Below are positions 59,667-64,000 of a stretch of DNA of 64,000 nucleotides, piece after piece. The notes under the pieces were generated by a model. The model was not told where the DNA came from. It saw only the letters and a list, made by a program, of their open reading frames with translations, and made no database searches. The translations under genes were made by a program, and so were the position numbers. The stretch's first letter is position 1; the number at the start of each line of letters is the position of its first letter. The DNA comes from Mycosarcoma maydis. Its lineage: Eukaryota; Basidiomycota; Ustilaginomycetes; Ustilaginales. The stretch covers positions 1-64,000 of the forward strand of contig NC_026492.1 in assembly GCF_000328475.2 (NCBI RefSeq). Direction: 5' to 3'.

Positions 59667-62018
59667 TCACGCCGAAGACATGTCGACTTCGGGGGCCACG
59701 GCGTCATCCGAGAGAGAGTGGATCCTCCTCATGGGTGGAGGCAGATGCATGCTGATAGGCGACGTGTCCCTTGACAGCGCCTGACCCAGAGGAGGTAGTG
59801 TAGGGCCGTGGTCGCGATGCGCAGAGTGAATAGGGGTCATGCCAAAGCCCAAAACCTTTTTGCTCCTGCTGCTGGACGAAGCTGATGTCGCATGAGGTCC
59901 GATTCCTCCCGCAGGCGAGTTGGTGGCGCTGTGCGGAATTTGCGAGTAAACGCTGGTGGGGCTCGACTCGCTGCTGGCAAGACCGTTGCTTGTAGCGAAA
60001 CTGTTACCAATCGAGCTTTGGCGGCTGTGTGATCGAGACGAGATGGCGGCAGGCAACGCATGCAACATAGTGGGCGAACCGTGCGGCGATCCTGATCGGC
60101 TAGCAGGCGCAGATCGAGAGCTGCTGCGTGCGTTCTTTTTATGGTCGGCGCCGTAGGGATGGTAGTTGTAAGCATGCGAGTGGTGGTGTCCAGGCAGTGG
60201 GTGATGACTTCCATCCCTGTGGGAAGTACTGATTGCGGGGAAGGGAGGGGGGAGCGTCCTCGACGAAGGGTCGGCAACAAGCTGGGGGTAGGACGAGCGC
60301 GACGTGTGTGGCTTAAGGCTTCCTACACCGCCATCCAGAATGTCTTCGATCTTGCTGCGACGCGCAATGCGCTCTGTATCGGCAGCAAGGGGAGCGTACG
60401 CAGGCGTCAAGTGGTAGGCCGAGAGGCTAGCACTCGAGTTGAACGAAGCAACGCCCCTGCTGCGTGAACCAAAGCTGTGGCTCCTCGAAAGCTTGGGTGG
60501 CATGTGCGAGGGCTGCGCGGGCGAAGTAGATGCAGAGGTAGACGCGGAGCCGCTGGCGAGCGAATCGAGCTCGGCGGCAGTGCTGCGCTCGCCCGAAGTG
60601 CTGGGGGGGATGGCGGGCTGCACAGGGGCCATTCCGAGCGAAGACAGGTGGTGGTGCGATCGGGATCGAGCCGAAGATTCCATGTAGGGGTGCGATCGGT
60701 GTCGGTGCGAACCGTGGTGTCCATGGCCAGACTGGTGCGCCGGGCCTTCATGAGAGTGATGGTGGTGAACCTGATGAGCGTAGTGAGGAGGCGAGTGACC
60801 ATGGCCGTGACGCGAGTTGACGGGAGAGCCTGGGCGGGACGTGTAGGGGCTGTTGGGGACCGTGTTGCCGCCAAGGAGGCTCATGTTGCGCAGAGGACCT
60901 AGAACGGGACTGCTGCTGGGGGTCCAGTGCGGCTGGCCGTGCAAAGGGTGTCCAGCGGCGCCAGGGGCAGCCGCCATGCTGAGTCGAGACTTGGAGTCGT
61001 CATGCAGTGAAGTAGCGTGTTCAGATTCGGAGGCGTAGTCGTCGCCGTGAAGGTGGTCGTCGGGTGAAAAGCGAGGCGAATGCTCGACGCTGGATGGCAT
61101 GCTCGAAGAGGTGGAAGCCCAGCCGCCTGCGCCGTGGTGCGAGCCGTGCTGGTAGTAGCGGTACAGGCTGGGAGGCGGATGGGTGCCGTTCTGGGCACCA
61201 TGAGCGGGTCGCACGTAGCCACATTCGGCACGATTCGAAGAAGGACGAGCGAGGATGGCAGACGCGATACGATCGTTGTACTTGCGGTGGCAGTCCTCGT
61301 GCGAGCAACCGGGTGGTGTTGTATCGCCAGCCGTTGAAGGAGCGGGTGGGTAAGGGAGGCTACTGGATCCATGCGAGTTGTAACGATCCGCGTAAGGGTC
61401 TGCGGGGACAGCGTGATGCGGGTGATAGCCATAAGGAGGGCCGGAACGACGACCCTCTCGCTCTGCGCGTTGGAGCTCGTGGAGCTCGTCGCTGGCTAGC
61501 ATGGCGAGCGTCGACATTTCGCCATTGCGGCCAGGACGACCAGCTTGCCTATGGTGTTCGCGGTCGGAATCGCTATCGTCGCCATCCTCGTCGCCCACCT
61601 GCCATCGGAGCTGCCTGTTGTTCACGTTACCCGGTTTGATAGAAGCAGACGCGATGACAGATGTAGGAGAAGCGTGTGTGGTCGAGTTGCTGGCCGACTT
61701 GCGTGCGGAGGCCTTCTTGTCGTCGGAGTGGGTAGCGCCGCCTTTCTTGGGGTTGGCGTGGATACGAACGTGACGAGTTAATTCGTCGCTTCGGCTGAAA
61801 CGTTTCTCGCAGCCGGGATGTGTGCAGACGTGGGGCTTTTCACCCGTGTGGGTGCGGATGTGACGGGTCTGATGTTCCAGACGATAAAAGGCCCGCGAAC
61901 AGAGTGGACACTTGTAAGGTCGAGGGATCTGCGATTTATCGACCGTGTAATTGCTGGCAGTGAGCGCAACCGCTTCCGCGCTTGGATTTGCCATGTTAGC
62001 GGCAGTAGGCTGGGCCAT
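59667..62018 (-). CDS. creA: CreA/Mig1-type carbon catabolite repressor
   Basis: A 783-residue intronless C2H2 zinc-finger protein. Two fingers at 37-57 (C37, C40, H53, H57) and 65-87 (C65, C70, H83, H87) match the CreA/Mig1 pair, including [18 protein letters not shown] and [12 protein letters not shown], which determine binding to 5'-SYGGRG sites. The remainder is a long Ser/His/Pro-rich region with His-rich stretches ([19 protein letters not shown]) and probable phosphorylation sites. A conserved block near the C-terminus ([12 protein letters not shown], followed by [10 protein letters not shown]) resembles effector motifs in basidiomycete CreA. It should repress genes for alternative carbon sources while glucose is present. 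It is longer than ascomycete CreA (about 420). Confidence 0.92.
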   Translation of the reverse strand: MAQPTAANMANPSAEAVALTASNYTVDKSQIPRPYKCPLCSRAFYRLEHQTRHIRTHTGEKPHVCTHPGCEKRFSRSDELTRHVRIHANPKKGGATHSDDKKASARKSASNSTTHASPTSVIASASIKPGNVNNRQLRWQVGDEDGDDSDSDREHHRQAGRPGRNGEMSTLAMLASDELHELQRAEREGRRSGPPYGYHPHHAVPADPYADRYNSHGSSSLPYPPAPSTAGDTTPPGCSHEDCHRKYNDRIASAILARPSSNRAECGYVRPAHGAQNGTHPPPSLYRYYQHGSHHGAGGWASTSSSMPSSVEHSPRFSPDDHLHGDDYASESEHATSLHDDSKSRLSMAAAPGAAGHPLHGQPHWTPSSSPVLGPLRNMSLLGGNTVPNSPYTSRPGSPVNSRHGHGHSPPHYAHQVHHHHSHEGPAHQSGHGHHGSHRHRSHPYMESSARSRSHHHLSSLGMAPVQPAIPPSTSGERSTAAELDSLASGSASTSASTSPAQPSHMPPKLSRSHSFGSRSRGVASFNSSASLSAYHLTPAYAPLAADTERIARRSKIEDILDGGVGSLKPHTSRSSYPQLVADPSSRTLPPPFPAISTSHRDGSHHPLPGHHHSHAYNYHPYGADHKKNARSSSRSAPASRSGSPHGSPTMLHALPAAISSRSHSRQSSIGNSFATSNGLASSESSPTSVYSQIPHSATNSPAGGIGPHATSASSSSRSKKVLGFGMTPIHSAHRDHGPTLPPLGQALSRDTSPISMHLPPPMRRIHSLSDDAVAPEVDMSSA

Positions 62019-64000
62019 TGTGTGAGATCGAGCGCAATTGAGAAAGGTGCCGGAGCGCTAAAGGACGGCAAAAGACACGATGAAGACGCCGGAGTCGACG
62101 AAAAAGAGAGGGATGCTGCTACCCGAGAACGCGACAGTACGTTGGTAAGAGAAGGATGCGTGCTGGACTATTTTATGTGTGTGCGTACAACCGTGTATGG
62201 TGGCCAAACAAAGATAGGCAAAGGGCTCTTTGTTGTAGTGGAGCTCTGAGAAGGTCCGTTGACGTGTGATGTAAATCGTAGGCGTACAGACTTCGACTGT
62301 CGCAAGCAAGGCAGTGATGGCAGCTAACCGACTATGGCTAGTTGATGGAAGATGATGAAGATGATGATGATGATGATGGAGAGAAAGCAACTGAATACTG
62401 AGGCTGAGTGGGAACGGTCAAGTGGGGTAAGGGGAAAAATCGAGGGAGGGGCAGAGTGAAAGAGAGATCGCCCTTCTTTGGCGTGAGATTTCGGTGCGCG
62501 GTTGGTGGACTGTCGGAAAGATTGGGTGAAATGAGTAAGTGTGACTGCTGAGAGAGTCTTGTGTGATGGACCGACAGAATAAGTGAGTAAGGGCGAAAGG
62601 GACGGGCCGTATGACCGAGTGACCACGGACTGAAACGTGAAATGTGTGAATGCGTTGGTTAAAAGTCGACCAACGAGGCTGATTCCAGGTTTTCAGCTGA
62701 GTAGACGAGTCTAGCCAAAAAAGAATTTTTTATAATATAAAATCAGTTTTGAAATCATCGATAAGAACGTGCGGACTGCGGTCTGGAGCCTCAAATCTGC
62801 GTACCGGAAAGGGAAAAAAATTGAAAGAAAAAAGGAGAGGAGAGGGGGAAATGAGGGGTTAAGAGCGTGAGAGCATCGAAGCGAGGGGGGGGAATGGGCC
62901 GCTAGACCAGCTGAGCTTCTGCAAGAGTCAACCCGAGTAAACAATAAGGGGGAAAGGAAGAGAAAAAAGTGACCCCATAACCCACTCAGAGCGGCCTTTC
63001 CCCTCCATCAGTCGCGATTAGAGCCAGCCTTGTGCTTCATTTCGAGTTGCTCGCTTTACCATCCGGCCTTTGCGGTGCAAAATTAGGTAGCAAACGCTAC
63101 TACCGTGAGAAGGATGCAAACAGAGCCGGTAAGCTCAAAGTCAGGCCCGCTCAAAAACAATTGTGAAAAACCTCGATTGGAAATGCCGAGCATCGAACGT
63201 GGCAGGGATGCTGATTTCATGGGCCAGATGCATGTCTATCGCTCAACCTTTTGGAATAGTCACAGTAATACTGTAGCAAAAGTAGTCATGAGTTGCCTCA
63301 AGCATGGGGGAGCGGAGCGAAGACAAGGCAGGGAAGCCATTCGTGATTTCCTCTGACTGTGGGGTATCTTTCGTCGGACATGTTCAGACCGGAAAGTTTT
63401 TTTTCTTCTTTATTCGAAAGCGTGGGTCAATGGAGAAGGAAGATCAGACACAAAGCGTACGCGGCGGCGGAGCAGTCCCACCCTTGAAATACTATTAATA
63501 TAAAGCTAAGTTCAAAAAATATTACGAAAGGCAATTGACAGAGCCGGAATGCCCGTGTTGCGTCTACGACTACAATCTGTTTTCCTTGATGGTGACAGAC
63601 GAATCGAAAGTTTCGCCTTTTTCTTATCCAAACAATTCTCGCGAACAATGAGTGAACACCATGCAGTGCTGAGCCAATCGCGGGGCGGGGTCGAGTTTGA
63701 TGATGTCTGACGCTAAAACTTTCTTGCCTTTTTTTTCCAAACTTTCTCCGCGTTCGCGTTTCGATTCTCAAGATTCACGCTTGATACTGTCCGCCACCCG
63801 CTTCTCCCCGGTCGGCCATCCACAATGTGAATTATGCTCGCTAACCAAGTCTCTCTTTCACCCCGTCTAAAGAGGTGACCGGTTAGCCGGAATTGACCAC
63901 TTCCACGTCCACGCTGCCCTTTGTGCACTGACGTTCCAACGTCTTTCCTTCTTGCTTTTGAACCTCATCTCGTACCCACTTGTTCGGCGTGCATGACCAG
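62019..64000. promoter_or_regulatory. long upstream region of creA
   Basis: About 2 kb before the window edge with no supported gene. It contains a GATGAT triplet run (62350-62380), strongly purine-biased tracts (about 62815-62890), and AT-rich sequence at 62725-62750. CreA consensus SYGGRG matches occur at 62238-62243 (GTGGAG), 62422-62427 (GTGGGG) and 63680-63690 (two GCGGGG), so autoregulation is possible. A long leader or upstream exon is also possible. Confidence 0.4.

Noticed and set aside
63427..63771. Minus-strand frame of 114 codons near the right edge
   Set aside because: Unconserved, built on T-rich tracts, and with no credible start context.

Overview
This window looks like nuclear DNA of a basidiomycete smut fungus, most likely Ustilago maydis or a close relative in the Ustilaginaceae. 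The reasons are long, mostly intronless genes, short GT-AG introns of about 57-146 nt where introns occur, very long serine-rich proteins, and intergenic arrays of 7-bp units related to CACGAAT. The species name is an inference; no marker gene was compared.

Layout. The left third (1-22.3 kb) is gene-poor: a membrane-anchored GH16 glucanase-like gene and a divergently transcribed GT2 glycosyltransferase with an apparent frameshift; a divergent pair of unrecognised proteins, one with an AT-hook; a secreted protein with two PAN/Apple-like repeats; and a small Zn2Cys6 regulator. Around them lie 4-5 kb tracts with no convincing gene, one holding a possible degraded LTR retroelement.

The middle and right (22.3-62 kb) are dense and mostly housekeeping: an Uds1-type coiled-coil protein, the COPII cargo receptor Erv46, a GH43 enzyme without signal peptide, a Dgk1-type CTP-dependent diacylglycerol kinase, an intron-containing tRNA-Met, aspartate-semialdehyde dehydrogenase (Hom2), the HIRA-type chaperone Hir1, a choline/ethanolamine kinase with very large extensions, the TFIIH kinase Kin28/Cdk7, dephospho-CoA kinase (Cab5), a UBA-zinc finger-UBX protein, Misato/Dml1, an Fbxo9/Hrt3-type F-box protein, a hybrid histidine kinase with no sensor domain, eIF3j/Hcr1 and the carbon-catabolite repressor CreA/Mig1. 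The last 2 kb is upstream of creA and holds no gene I can support.

Themes are cell-wall and surface functions on the left (GH16, GT2, secreted PAN protein), phospholipid synthesis (Dgk1, choline kinase) and regulation of transcription and signalling on the right (Hir1, Kin28, histidine kinase, CreA). Genes are arranged in divergent and convergent pairs, not operons. Introns were placed by eye from splice consensus, reading phase and family conservation, and need transcript confirmation. I found no convincing new multi-gene system. The most notable items are the GC[A/G]-type heptad arrays and perfect palindromes, the initiator-like tRNA-Met carrying an intron, and the GT2 frameshift.
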